This document shows, one piece after another, positions 26,816 through 40,200 of a DNA stretch of 64,000 bases (position 1 is the first letter of the stretch; each line of letters starts with the position of its first letter). The notes under the pieces were generated by a model. It was given only the letters and a program-made list of their open reading frames with translations, was not told where the DNA came from and made no database searches. The stretch is taken from the NCBI GenBank assembly GCA_023846275.1, contig CM043872.1:27518670-27582669 (forward strand). The letters are read 5' to 3'. The position numbers were made by a program, and so were the translations under genes. Source of the stretch: Vanilla planifolia. Taxonomy: Eukaryota; Streptophyta; Magnoliopsida; Asparagales; Orchidaceae.

Positions 26816-28559
26816 TTTATATGTATGCGTTTGATATTTTATTATTAACATGTAGCATTTTAATTCAATGTAATTCCAAGATAAACTCAAAAAGGTTTAT
26901 TTTTTGATGTGATAAAGAACAGATGATGTCGAAGATCAACTTATATGATGCGTGACAAAGGAAAAATATGGATAGAAGAATAATTTAAAATAATTTGAAT
27001 TGTTAGCAATCCAATATAGAATTTTCGTTTAAAAGAATAGTTTTCTTGTTAAATGTTCTAAGTAATCATATATGAATTGTTAGCACCATTATTTCTTTAT
27101 TTCATTAAGATCCATGTTAACCAATTTGCCTTGTATGTCATCTCAAATTAGCTTAAACTTGGGAGATTAACCTAATCAACCGTTCCATTGATATTAAATA
27201 AGGTCTTAAAGCTCATAATATGAAGTTCTTAAGAATGGTAATGAATAAAATTATTTTGTTTGGAGTACAGATCAAATAATTGCATCACTGGAGAATGATT
27301 TGTACAGTCAAGTGTGATCCACCATTTGTACACACATGGAGAAAACAGCATTCAAACAATTTATCCTTGTTAAAAAAAAAAAAAGGTTAATTTCACATTC
27401 ATCTCTTCATTAGCCGCTCATACGACTCAAAGAATGCAGCTTAAAATGCAATCGTTACTTTACATTTTATTTTTCATTCTTCATAATATATTTTTAACTC
27501 TTCAACTAAAAGTCACCACACACTACATTCTAATAAAGTTCTACAATAACAACAATTAAAACCTATTCATTAAAAAAACATTAATGTGCCTAAAGCATAA
27601 TATAAAATGGAAAAACAATGTCAAATATGATCAACATGTGTAGATGTGGGAATGTTTTATATGGGATCTGTGAATTGTGAAGGAGAGGAAAAGAAAGCAA
27701 AGAAAATGCAACAAGATAGGAGCTGGTGGTATAGACGAATGGGAGAAATAAGAGTTTCACCATCTCTTCAAATTATAGAAAAGAGAGACTTGTAGTTGCA
27801 GCAGTTTTTCTGTTAAGGTCTAAAGGAAGAAAAGAGTAATGGCTAGTGTAACCTCAATGGAGGGCGGCTTGAGCTTAGTTTTGTGTCAAGCGCTCTGGTA
27901 GGTTAAAAATGAGAGAAAAATGACTCTACCTTGATGGGAAGAGGAGAAACCGAAGCAATCAGGTAGGTCGATCAGATGTGCTTCGGTAGGCTAACTAAGC
28001 ATGTCGCTTAAGAAAATAATGAACTGAGTGAACGATGAGCTCATAGCGGAGGTCTGGCAAAGAAGAAGGGGCAAAGGCTATAAACTTGGGGGCCTCGTAC
28101 GACAATGTGGATTGACTCTTTGGGGCAAGACATTAAGACTAATGGTTAGACAAAATAAAGAAAGGAAGAGAGAAGATGAACAACGCCCTTAGTTGAGGTT
28201 TATGCCCAAGACAAGAAAGAAGCTTTAGATGGGGTCATTTAGGCCAAGATGGAGGCTCCTTAGCAACTACTTGTTAAGCAGCTTGAACAAAAAGAGCAAG
28301 ATTGGTGGAAATGGATTTGATGGATGTGGCTCTAATAACACAATTAAAGAAGGAAAAAACTAGAGCTTTGATATAAAAAAAAATGAAGAAGAAAACAAAA
28401 CTCTAATATCATAATTGATGGAGAATAATGAAAGAAAAAAGGAAAAATTGAAGAAAAGAGAGCCTATACCTTCCTCTACTAGTGAAAGTATACACCCCAA
28501 ATCTCTACAACAAAAAAATCAAGTATCCAAATATCAATTTGAAATTTCATTTCCCATCA
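26816..28559. other. Intergenic DNA with no recognised gene
   Basis: AT-rich to about 27640. The purine-rich, GC-richer segment at 27640-28390 has traces of coding composition but no conserved frame and no recognised domain; it may be the margin of the repeat-derived block that continues after the microsatellite. Confidence 0.35.
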
Positions 28560-28698
28560 ACACACACACATATATATGTATATATGTATATGTATGTGTA
28601 TGTATATATGTATGTATATATGTATGTATATGTATGTATGTATGTATGTGTATGTATGTATATATATATAGATAGATAGATAGAGAGAGAGAGAGAGA
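28560..28698. repeat. Compound microsatellite (CA/TA/TATG/GATA/GA)
   Basis: (CA)n runs into mixed TATA/TATG/TGTA tetranucleotides from 28571 to about 28669, then (GATA)n and (GA)n to 28698. Reading frames over it encode only Tyr/Val/Cys/Met or Ile/Tyr/Thr periodic peptides and are not genes. Confidence 0.95.
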
Positions 28699-28859
28699 TT
28701 AACATTAATAATAAGCAAAATGATGAAAATAACTTCAAATAAAATGATGCAAAGATAAGAAAATATGCATAAAATGATAAAAATGTCATAAAGGTTTTAT
28801 ATATGATCTAGTACAAACCAAATAAAACAAAAAAGATATTAATAGATCCTACACTGACA

Positions 28860-31110
28860 TAATATTAATCTCTTATTGCATCTTATCCAACATTAGGAAT
28901 GCTCTAAGTAGAAGTTGATTGATAAAAGAAATTATGTTATATAACAAGCTTGTAAAGCACAGGACAAAAAAGATAGAGAGTTTGGTCGATGCATTGGGTC
29001 TCAAGAAAGAGAGAAAACTAAGAGAGTAAAACTTGGTCATTACTTGTAGCCAAGACAAATACTCCAGTTACAACCATAATTAGCCAAGCTTGAGGCAAGA
29101 CAAAAGACGAGCTAAGATTACACTGATTCACAAGAGGCTACCTAAGCAAGGACAGGAAAAGGAGAAGGTTGGGCCATCAATAAACATGATCGGGTGTAGG
29201 TCACTTTGAGAGAAATGTTGGTCATGATCACAGACATGGTTTGGACGAAGAAACCTAAAGCTGAGAAGTAGTGCATTCAGGATGATACCAACAAGAGGAG
29301 GCTTTGTCTAGCTTAAGAGCTATTAGAAACCATGGTTCGGGATATAGAGGGACGGAGCCAAGAGGTAGTCGAAGCAACTGACATTGTGACCACACTGGAG
29401 AAAGAAAGCCTTCTTTAAAGAGAGCTTTTTGCTACTCCCTTTGCATAGAGTGTTGAAACTATGTTTGAAGCCCAGCTTAGCCAAGGTTTTGTCACGCTTA
29501 ACTAGTCATATGTTATAAAGATTAGGTAGTTGTTCTAAGGGAAGATGCTGCCATGCCTACACAAGGAATGCCAAAGTGGCCAAGTAAGAGAGACCATTGA
29601 AGAACAACAAAGCTAGGCTGATCACTTAGGCATTGCAAATTTTCATTTTGTTTGCTCCAAAAAATTAATAAAAATTAGTCTATTAGTTTATAAAATTGTT
29701 AGATTTTTCTTAGGTGAAGGAACACTAGAATGAAAGCATTACATGTGTACACAAAAAATGACGGGAAACAAGATCACAACTATCGCATTTGATGTGATGT
29801 TCAAGAAAGAGGGAATGAATAAGTGACTACAAATATAACGGGTCAAGTGACCATTTTATCATTTCTATAACCTTGTTCTCATTCTGTCACTACAACTCCA
29901 ATGATCTTCAAACCTTTTGCGACATTCATCTTCTCAAGCAGCAACAACAATGGTGGCGATCAAGGTCACCAATAATGGGGTAGCCTTTCTTAGGTGAGTG
30001 TTGCTGATTTGCAGCACTTTCAGCAGAGACTTGGAGAATTGGAGGAGGTCCTTCCACGGAGTTATTATAAATCTACCATAATATGGGATGCAATTGAATG
30101 CCCAAAAAGAAAAGAAGCATTTCATAGCCCCGAGGCTTACTCAAGAATGGGTTGAAGCCACCCTTTGAACGCATATCTTCCTTGTCTTTAATCTCACCCC
30201 TATCAAGCTCACGTTTAATGCCATTATTGTCATGGAGGTAGTTTAGTTTATCCAACGACACAAAAAAGATGGTATGCAGGCATTATCTAGATTCACATTT
30301 AATGGGCCATTATTCCCAAATTTTAAGACAACACCCTCCTTAAGCTGAGAGGATATATCAAAATTGTTGAGGTGCCCACTTCAACGACAACGTGGCGGGA
30401 AGATTTCTTCAAACCTAGATTTGTAACAGACTTGGGCAAACCCCAAGTTATGAACTTGGGTCTGGTGCAAAACACTTGAGGAACAACTAGCTCACAAGTG
30501 GTTCAGCTAGGCCATAAACTTTATGATGCACCATTCCAAGATGTGGGAGTTGAGCTAAAAGGATGAAGTCATAGTGCCAAATTAGGAGGCATTGAAGATG
30601 GGAGCAGAGCCACTAAAAACCACCTCGTTGAACTTTGTCCAATTGCCACAATCACATAACAAAAGGATGAGCAGGGTAGTCAAACAGCCCAAGAAGAAGC
30701 AGCATGCTATGACCACCACAAGCCTATACAGCCAGCTAAAGAGATGTTTATCAACTTGGTCAGCAGAATCAGAGACAAAATGTGAGACATAACAGCAATA
30801 GGTCATTGATAGGTTTACTAAAGCCGATTGAAGAGGATCTATAGCTTTACAAAAAAAAAAAGATACTGCTCTGATGTGAGACTGGATACCTTGGAGCAGG
30901 GCTCTTTCATCCCACTCAAGATGAGGTACAGTTGAGCATGTTGTCTTAGGGGATGAATAGGATTGCCAACAATATCATGCCCAAATTTTGGTGGCAAGTA
31001 TGTTCGAGACACCAAGGAACCTTTGTATGACTTGGAGGTGCTGAGTTAATGCTTGGTCTCTCTTGCTAAGAGGGCTTGGGGGTGGGGTCAGAGGAAACCC
31101 AATTCATTCT
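28860..31110 (+). mobile_element. Degenerate repeat-derived block, family not identified
   Basis: GC content is higher than in the flanks, and plus-strand stretches have protein-like composition: a Glu-rich segment near 29330-29420, and VEVPTSTTTWREDFFKPRF near 30366-30422. The latter has a weak likeness to the gag/mobile-domain-type proteins of plant repeats. Many breaks are present and no frame is long. No LTR, terminal inverted repeat or target-site duplication was found. I read it as an old element of unknown class. Confidence 0.35.
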
Positions 31111-32230
31111 ATGATGGTTCATTACCAAAATCAAAATTATGATCATTTATTTGGACTAAAATACCTCAAGTACCATAAGATAAAATTAAGAAGTTCAAAA
31201 TGCATATGACAAGCATTTTAATTGACCCAAAAAAGTAATTGTACTTGAAGAAAATACATCGACATGTAACAACTGTTATGCAATTTTCTAAAATGTTTTG
31301 AGCTTAACAATTTTATTATTAGACTAATCAATTTCTCGTCCATGCTAAAAGATAACTATAATGATAATGTCAAAATCAGAATCAAACAATTTGATAAACA
31401 TAAAGCTAATTTATTTGCTATTATTAGAACATCAAATGGGAATGCTAAAGCTTCATGCACTATTTTTTTTTTTTTTGCAAACATTGTCTATCCAATGTTC
31501 TGTGACACAAATAAGCCTGCCTTGTTTTGCTTTGTTGTGTTAATTATCTGAGGTTAAAAAAAAAAATGAGGCTTGCATCGCAATAACTTTTTCATAACAA
31601 ATTCTTTCTCATTCACATATATTTTCATTCCATTTCGCTTCACCATATGCCTACTAAAGGACTTGTATATTGGACATACAATAGTCATCATGTGTCTAAT
31701 ATAGTGCACAATACAAACAAGGAAGCCAACCACCTACTACAAGCCTTGTAGCTGCTCAGCACAATCAAATCAAACCTAGTTTCGTTTATTAGAGGATTAA
31801 AACAATTGAATTTGTTTGATATTGAAATATGAATTGATTTGGATGCTCAATTTTCTTTAAACAGTATGCATTCAAATGCCTAAGAAAATTTGAAAAAAAA
31901 TTATCAATTAGGATTTTCTTAAAATACTTGCATTTATGTCCTGTTATGTCCTTGGAATTCCAAGTCTGTTCATAACTTGCCAAATTTCTTAACAAGTCCT
32001 AAACTATTTCTTTGTGAACTCTCCAATCTTACCTAGACTTTAATCAGATTTGTTGTTAGGGGTTGTTGAAACCGGACATGGTGGCTAAATAACCACCAAG
32101 AATTATATTGGATTCAAAACTCTTTTATAGCACAATTTCTTACCATGCAATGGAAGTTACCAGCAAAAAGTTTAAAAACTTACCAGCACGAAATCATAAA
32201 TGTCCCAAAAAAAAAGGTGTTTCAACAAAC
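31111..32230. other. 3' flank of the esterase gene and AT-rich spacer
   Basis: No coding exon is recognised. The part next to 32231 must contain the 3' UTR of the minus-strand esterase; its polyadenylation site is not evident. Short open frames near 31342-31551 and 31789-31995 have no recognisable features. Confidence 0.4.
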
Positions 32231-33038
32231 TCATTGCTGCTCAGGCAGCAGGAAGCGAACGACATAAGTGTCGGCGAGCAACCGGCCGAGCTCCACCTGG
32301 GCCTCGGTAGAGAGATGCAGGCCATCCGCGTTGAGCGGCAAACCTTTCGCGTCGACACAAGCCACATGATCGAGATCCATCCCCATCTGCGCCTCCCTCA
32401 CCTTCTCTACCCGTCTCTCATCCCCCGATGCGATGGCCACCTAATCCCCAAACCGGGAACAATAGATCAACGAATCGAGGGCAACGAAATAGATAAACGT
32501 CTCCAAGCCCCGGCTCTTGTATTACCTGGATGAACGGCAGCGATGGAACGTTGAGATCCGACCGCAGATCTCCTATAAGCCTCTCCATGCTCCCGCGGTA
32601 AGCCTCCGTGGCCTCCTCAGACAGGGTGTCGCTTTCCCCCTGAAACCAAATCACGGCCTTGATCTCGCCTCCGGCGGAGACGGACTCCTTAGCTCGATTC
32701 AGCATCCGGGAGTAAAGCCGGGATCCACGCGCCCACTCGGCGATGGCAGTGCCACCCTCGGCGCAGGGAACGAGGCCGATCTCGAAGCTGCCGGGAAACT
32801 TGGAAAGGAGATAATTGGCAAATGACATGCCAGGGCCGATGCCGCATGTCTTGGAGACGTCAATGTCACAGTGGAGGGGGTCGATAGCAGGCTCCCAAGC
32901 ACCAGCAGCTGAAAGGCGAAGGATGGATGGGTGGGGCTGGCAAGCAGATGGAATGATGCCATCCCACCGCCGAGCCTTTACGCCGCCGCGGCCAGACATG
33001 TTGCTCTGTCCAGAGAGGATGAAGACGCTTCGCTTCAT
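32231..33038 (-). CDS. SGNH-type carbohydrate esterase with SASA domain (At4g34215-like)
   Basis: Two exons, 33038-32526 and 32440-32231, joined in phase 0 across an 85-nt GT/AG intron, encode 240 residues. Family members are carbohydrate esterases of the SGNH/GDSL fold (SASA domain) that remove acetyl groups, with activity on plant polysaccharides inferred from relatives. Block I is ILSGQSNMSGRGG (7-19) with nucleophile Ser12. Block II is PCAEGGTAIAEW (91-102), block III is WFQGESD (131-137) and block V is DGLHLS (210-215) with Asp210 and His213. Conserved IEIKAV-like and VREAQ segments also match. The start has an in-frame TGA five codons upstream. At 240 residues it is slightly shorter than the ~260 of the Arabidopsis homologue, the difference being N-terminal. 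No signal peptide is visible. The CDS is GC-rich, as in many monocot genes. It is divergent from the SNARE gene 1.2 kb away. Confidence 0.93.
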
Positions 33039-33534
33039 CTTCGCCGTGCCCTCTCATTCGTGTTCGTGACGAATTACTGTATAAAGGACAAATGATGAAC
33101 ACGAGATGAACACTAGAAAAATGATTCTAATTTAATCTATTTTATTAATTGAGCTTTATATCAAAATTCTCAAACCAATTTCCTAATTTTTCAATATTAT
33201 TAAATATCTATTTTAGTTTTTATAATTTAATTAATAAAATAAATTCCAAAACTTTTATAAATATTACATATAATCACCAACTAAATTCTCAACTTTTTAA
33301 CATTCATTTTAGTTATGATTTATGGTTTTGATTTTTGTGAACCAAGCGTTATTTTCTAATAATTTTCCTTTTATTTAAAAATATCTTCTAAATTGTATAG
33401 TGGAGATTTTGTATTTATTAGAATACGGAGGATGTGTATCGCTTGGTAATTTTTTGTTGGTTAGAATTTTTATTTCATATCTTATCTTTAATTCAAGTTA
33501 TTTGTTGATATCAAAATATAGACTATGATTTTTT

Positions 33535-33536
<2 letters not shown>

Positions 33537-33605
<69 letters not shown>
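33537..33605. repeat. (TA)n microsatellite, about 34 units
   Basis: A perfect TA dinucleotide run of about 69 bases, about 500 bases upstream of the esterase ATG and 660 bases upstream of the VAMP ATG. Confidence 0.98.
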
Positions 33606-33609
<4 letters not shown>

Positions 33610-33969
33610 TAGCATGACTTAACATTATTATATGGACTAAAATATTTAAAATATCAAAAGATAACTATATTTACTTTCTTAAAAGAATTATTATATAAAT
33701 AATTTATTAAAATTCAATATCTAAATTGACTCAAAAGCATACACTACAGAGAGTCAAGGATTGAGTTCAATCAATCTCATTCTATTCAACATTGTGATTC
33801 GACCAGTTATCATTTGGATTGGATCTGAGAAACTTAACCCGATCGAACTCGTTGATAGGCCTAATTTTGCCCTCTACAACTTAGCCTGATCGTTGTTGTC
33901 ACCAATGAGACGTTAATTCTGCCGACAACCGGTGGCGCTTTGGTTTATTTATATAATTATATTTTTCAT

Positions 33970-33970
33970 T

Positions 33971-34013
<43 letters not shown>
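33970..34013. repeat. (ATTT)n microsatellite, about 11 units
   Basis: A nearly perfect TTTA tetranucleotide run, immediately upstream of the GC-rich leader of the VAMP gene. Confidence 0.97.
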
Positions 34014-34268
34014 TATTTTTAATTTGGTCGCCTCTAGTCTCGTCCCCCGTCGGAGCTGTTTTAAATCTCCGTTTCCCGTTCACCGTCCACGGTTCTCTTT
34101 CCTGGTCCCACCGTCAGATCGGCTCATCAGCGCTCGCCCGGCGCGTGCCGTCTTCGCTTCCGCTCGCTACTTGACAAATCTGTTATCCATTCGGAAGTTT
34201 TTCACCTGTTGATCTGTTTTTCCACTCTTTAATCGAGTAAGAGAGACGGCGAGGGTATAAAAATCCTC

Positions 34269-37200
34269 ATGGCGATCTTGTACGCCCTGGTGGCGCGCGG
34301 TTCGGTGGTGCTTGCCGAGTTCAGCAGTACGCAGACGAATGCTAGCGTGATTGCGCGTCAGATCCTTGAGAAAATTCCAGGAAACGAGGACAGCCACGTC
34401 TCCTATTCGCAGGATCGTTACATCTTCCACGTCAAGCGAACTGATGGCATCACCGTTCTCTGTATGGCTGACGATACTGTGGGAAGTGAGTCCTATCTTT
34501 TACCCTCTACACAGATTTCCCTGTAGGTCCCGGGATTTTGGTTTCTGTGTGATAGTTTCATCAATTGCTGCTTGCTTGGTTTGTGAAGGGGAGGAGGAAA
34601 CCGATCAGTCTGTCAATCGATGTGGTTAGAGGAAATAGGTTTGATTCTTTTAACTTCGTTATCTAGAAATTCTCGGGACGGTTAAGGTACATATGTATTG
34701 ATAATATAATAGTCTTGTGAAGGTTAAGCTTTAAGGCTTTATTCACTTTATTCTTGACGATTGAACCTCTCACCCGAATTTTTTTAAGTGGTAATGAGTT
34801 TTCGGGATGGATAGGATGGATAGTTGAAGTTTTTTCACATATACACGTTTGCTTGGAGGCTGTAAATATTTTAATGATGATTTCTACCATAATCACTATC
34901 TTTTTTATTAATGATGTGTTCATTGCTATTCTATTGTTGGTGGAATCTTGGTAGACCATTTGATTTATAATTTTTATTTGGATACTACCATTTTCTAGAT
35001 AATTTTTGAGGGGTTGGCTTTTTGTTATGTTTTTTTTTTAATTTTATTTTGAGTTAATTTTCTAACTATAAATATTGCCAGATTTTATTTAATTACACTA
35101 TATTAGATAAATTAAATAAGTATATGTTGCCATCTATGTGACAAAACAAACTGGAAGTATTGAGCCACCCTCATATGTTTTGTATATTTTTGAGCTACTT
35201 GAAGTGTTTGCATGCTAAATTGTAAAATTCTTCTACAGGAAGAATTCCCTTTGCATTTCTTGAGGACATTCATGGAAGATTTATAAAGACATATGGGCGT
35301 GCGTGTCATACAGCTCTAGCGTATGCTATGAATGACGAGTTTGCAAGGGTCTTAAGTCAACAAATGGACTATTACACAAATAATCCTAATGCTGATAGGA
35401 TAAATCGCCTTAAGGGTGAGATGAGTCAGGTAAAGTTTCTATTTTAATTATAATGTTGCACTCATTGCACACTTCTTTGAATATGCCAAACCTATTAATC
35501 TTTCTATGTTGTAATTGGGCACTTAAAGGTTGTGGTAATAATATTATTTTCTATAGTCGTTGCTTATAAGTTATTCTTTTGCTTTGCATGAATTAACAAC
35601 TCTTCTTTAACATCTAAACATGTTGCCATGTATAATAGAATATTGTCACACCTTTTTTGCCTTATGTTTAACATATTCAAACAATTTATCTTGAGTATTA
35701 AGCATATCTTCAAACAGTGTTGCATAAAGTTTATGCAAATTGCACTCATTTTTTATTGTATTCTTTCTACCATATCTACTCTTCTAACTTAAAATTCTCA
35801 TTTCAATAAAACTCATTTTATTTCTATGTTTGGAGTTAACAAAAAGATAGCTTTGTCTTATAAATTTTGATTTTAAGTGGGATGTTTCGTTTATACAACA
35901 CACAAAAAGCATTCCTCCTTTACAATAGCTTGAAGATAAACTATCATAACATAAATTATTTTGTTAGTTAGGACAATGCTATTGAAATTTGGATACTTCT
36001 ATTTGAGGAATATTTTCTTTGAAACCTGCAAAACAAGAAATTAGAACTATTCATCAATTACCTCCCAATGCCTCTTTGGTAGACATAATTCTCATGCATG
36101 CATATTAATAAAGAAGATTACCCAAACATATTGATATCACTCAATTGACTTGATTTACCCTTTAAAAAAGATGCATCTTAAGAAATTAACATAAGTTGAC
36201 CTTTTCTTGTTGGTTTGGGCAAGTTCTACTTCTAGTAAACAAACTCAATGAAACCATTCTTATTTGTTTTTGTTCATTGCTTCATATTTGAATTGTATTA
36301 TGAATGCCAATGATCGAGATTGTTTGTGTAGTATTTATCAACCATATGCAAAAGGTGTAGCTATGTATGGCACAATCATTCAAGCATAATGATCTTATTT
36401 CTCAGACATACTTATTTGGAAGTGTATGTTTGCTAGTTTGTCTTTGCAAAATCATGAAATTTTTTTTTTGCAATTATTCTTTGAATTTTGCATGAAGATT
36501 TTGTTTGAATTATTATTGATAGTTCAAAACAATGCATGCCCCCTTCACTAGATAATATCTTGTTTAATAAGCTAATGTGAAGCTTTGGAGTAGAGATCCT
36601 TTGTTCATAGAATTAGATTTGCTCAATGGATCTTGCCTTGGTGATCATGGATAACCATTGAATGCAAGTCTACTTAGGTTGCTCTATATATATATATATA
36701 TCCTTTTTGATATTCTGATTTGTAACTCTTAAGAATAAACTATGTATCAGAAGACATGGAGCCTGTAATTATAAATAATTATGTGATGATTTTTAATAGC
36801 TTCAAATTCACTTGTATCGAATTTTTGTAGGTTCGAAGTGTTATGATTGATAACATTGACAAAGTCCTTGAAAGAGGTGATCGTTTGGAATTGTTGGTTG
36901 ACAAAACAGAAAGTATGCAAGGGAAAACAATTCGCTTCAGAAAGCAAGCTCGTCGTTTTCGAAACACTGTGTGGTGGAGGAATGTTAAGCTTGCGTAAGA
37001 AACTATTAAAACATGTTTTTGTTTTCCTTTATAAAAGATTATGTTGTGAGTTTGTGCTATGATACTGTAGTTTTGTTGCATTAATAATTCAAGTTTGGTA
37101 GGCCAATGATCATGTTTATCCAAACAAAAAATCAATCAATAAGTGATTGCCATAATTAACTTAACCAAAACAATATGAGATCTATTTGATCGTAAGTTGA

Positions 37201-40200
37201 GATATTGGCCATAAAAAAGTGGTTATCAATTCCTTGTAGATGATAATAGGACAAAATCTAAAATCTTTGTAATCTATGAGTGCCCTAGGTTTTTGTCTAA
37301 TTTTTTTCAATATGTTATTATATTTGGCGTTCAATTTTTTAATTTGGTTTAGGCTTCTTTTTATAATGTGTAATTTTTTTACAATGTTTTTAGAGTATAT
37401 TGATTATTTTGGTATTTATGAAATACTTAATATAAGTTAGGTTGCATTGTCATTCATATTCTAATTAGATATTAGTTTGGTTTGTTTTATCAAATAAATG
37501 CTTGATGACTTTGTTGGCATGTGATTTGTGTGATCTTAAAGAATTGTTGATCTAAATCATATAGAAAAATAGAAGAGAAATGAAAATAAATTTTTATATG
37601 GAAAACATCCTCAATAAGAAAAATAGCATGTTCATAACCTGAAAAGAAGAGTTATTAATAGTAGCATAGAGTAAAAGCACTAATAATTTTTTTAGTAGGG
37701 TTAAGGATATCAAATCCCGTCCTCTTTGTGCTTGTTTGTCTTTTATTGGCCTTCCTCCAAAGATTCAAGACAAGAATTATCTTTGCTTCTCATTTGATCA
37801 TAAAATCTAAGTCATCATATGCCACATGTCAATCTAAATGTTGCATCTCTTCTTTGTAGGGCTAAATTCTGGTCCAAGAAATATAAACATATTTTTTGCT
37901 ACTTGCCATTTTTCTAAAGAGTTGCATTCCATCACATGTGTTAATTGAAGTCAAACTTATATGACATTTTTGTCATGTCAAGCTAACAAAACTAGGTATA
38001 ATATGACCTATTTGATCTATGTTTATATGAAAGTGTCTTACAACTCAAGTTTGTATAAGTGTCACTATAACTATGAGCTTTTGTTGCTTATGGACATGTT
38101 TTAGAAGCAAATCATAACTTTGGCATATGTGACTTGATGGTTATGTAATGATTTCTAACAATTGAAGGTGGGTGCGTTCAAACATGAGTTTGTATCTTTT
38201 TATAAATCATAAGTAAAGGAGAAATTTTACGAGTTGACCACGTCGTTACAAATGAAGTTGGTATAGACAAAAGGAGAGGAAATTTATTCCTCAAGAAAAC
38301 ATTAAGAATATTGTAGGTATGACATGTGTTTGATGTTTAGTTTATGTGTTGGAAGTTTCCCCTGTTACATTGCTCAAAGATGTATGCCTCATAAAAATGA
38401 AGATGATTCTTGATGCTTGAGTTATCCAAGCAAAGTTAATGTCTGGAACATGGAGCCAATCAATATGGCTAGCATTCCTTAGAAGCATCCATCATAGATT
38501 CAACTCCATTGCACAATTCCTTTTGTCCAACTCTAATTCTTTCAGCCCTCTTACAACAATGTTAGTGGAATCCTTTGTTGCCTTCACAATTCCAGCACAA
38601 ACTGTGTTCTACAAAACTTTATGGACACTTGAAAAACATTTTCCTTTGACTTCGTCTCATTTTTTCTTTAACTTCATATATTTGCTCTTCGTTTTTGTTA
38701 GCCTTCTTACATTTCTTTGCAATGAGCTTTGGTTTGGAGATTCCTCATGCTTGTATTTTTTTCTCATTCCTTGTTGTCCTTTAAATTATTGAGTGAGATT
38801 CATTCTATTCAATTGCTTTGTCTCTTTTTCAAATGTGTAATAGTAGTATACGGAGCTTGAAACTTGCTATGGCAGTGTACAATGCATGTGACTTGTGTTC
38901 TTAGGCTTAAATGGGGTGCATTAAGATAAGCCAAACCTAAAGCAATGGGCACTATGATCCATGTGGGGATTATTTCTCTTTGAATGTAAACCAACTTCAT
39001 TAGCATATTAAGGTCATGAACCTTCTTCGTTGCCTTTCTCTTTTATTCAAAATTGGAAACCACAATTGAGAATACTTCTATTCTTCCTATGAGTTTGAGA
39101 AGAAAACTTAGTTTGATAGTTCACTAATGAATATAAGTCTCAGTTGTCTTTCATGAATAACCAATTGCGAGGACAAGACATAAAGGCACGAATATGTCTT
39201 TTATCAATTATTCATGAATAAATTGTTTGTCACTAAAAATGGTCATATGATGCAATGAATGAGGATATTTTAAAAAGTAGACACAGGAAGAAAAATGGAA
39301 AAGCAACAAGAGTAATCGAGACCAATATTTATGTTAGAAACCACAAATCTGGAAAAAAATCATGACAATACTGAAAAATCATTATTATAACTTTTAAAAA
39401 AAGGTAACAAGTTATTCATATAACTTTCTCTATAATTAATAGAAAACAATTTCTTTGGGACAACTTTATGATAGGTTCATGGAGAGGAAGGAAGAAGAAA
39501 CTTAGGGAACACATTCTTCTCTTTCATTTTTTTAAAATCAAAACTTTTGCCCTTTATATTGCCATTCCCAAGTGGACATGTGTTCACATTCAAGCACTTT
39601 ATGTTGTCAATTTACATTTTTCACCTTAGTTGTGATCTCTATCATGCATGGTTATTGACCACTTCTCTAGAGTCTCAACAATCGTAGTTGTAGTCTTTTT
39701 GTAATATGGTTTTAATAGAAGACTTCCTTTGTGTTCATAATTTGTATTGTTATGCTATATGTTTGTGATGTTATGCACAAACCCATAAAAAGTACAAGCA
39801 TTCTTTTGCACATTACATTAGCCTGGAAACATGACTTGATCATCTTGTGAGTTATCATACCATATCAGGTTGCATGGCACCTCAGTAAAGCCTGGTTAAA
39901 ATTTTCCCTGCTTGGAAGACACAAATGCCTAAATAAGTTTAAGGAAAGTTGTTTTATGTCAATGTTTCTTTAAATGACTAGTAGTTGCCAATGTCATAGT
40001 TCTTGATTTGATTATGATGCAGTTTGGTCCGAACCCTACACAGTTAGCTCCAAATGTCGTGGTGGTGATCTAGGGGCTTTGTGATTGGCTAAATGGTTTG
40101 TTTGATATATATACAGCATTATTCTAGTTCAAGCACAATGGGGATAGGTTGTACCAAGTTATCACATCTGTAGGTGAGCAATGAATGATTTGATCTTCAC

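Larger units (their letters stand above)
33039..34268. promoter_or_regulatory. Shared intergenic promoter region of the divergent esterase and VAMP genes
   Basis: These 1.23 kb separate two start codons that point apart. On the esterase side a CTTTATACAG element (minus, about 33078-33087) is a weak TATA candidate. On the SNARE side 34019-34268 is GC- and CT-rich and is probably the 5' UTR and core promoter. The middle is AT-rich and carries two microsatellites, at 33537-33605 and 33970-34013, which place variable-length DNA close to both promoters. Confidence 0.5.

Noticed and set aside
28415-28789. Tyr/Val/Cys- and Ile/Tyr/Thr-rich frames
   Set aside because: These frames read through a compound microsatellite.
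32108-33102. Several frames on both strands over the esterase gene
   Set aside because: They overlap the GC-rich esterase exons in other frames; only the two-exon minus-strand reading preserves the SGNH blocks.
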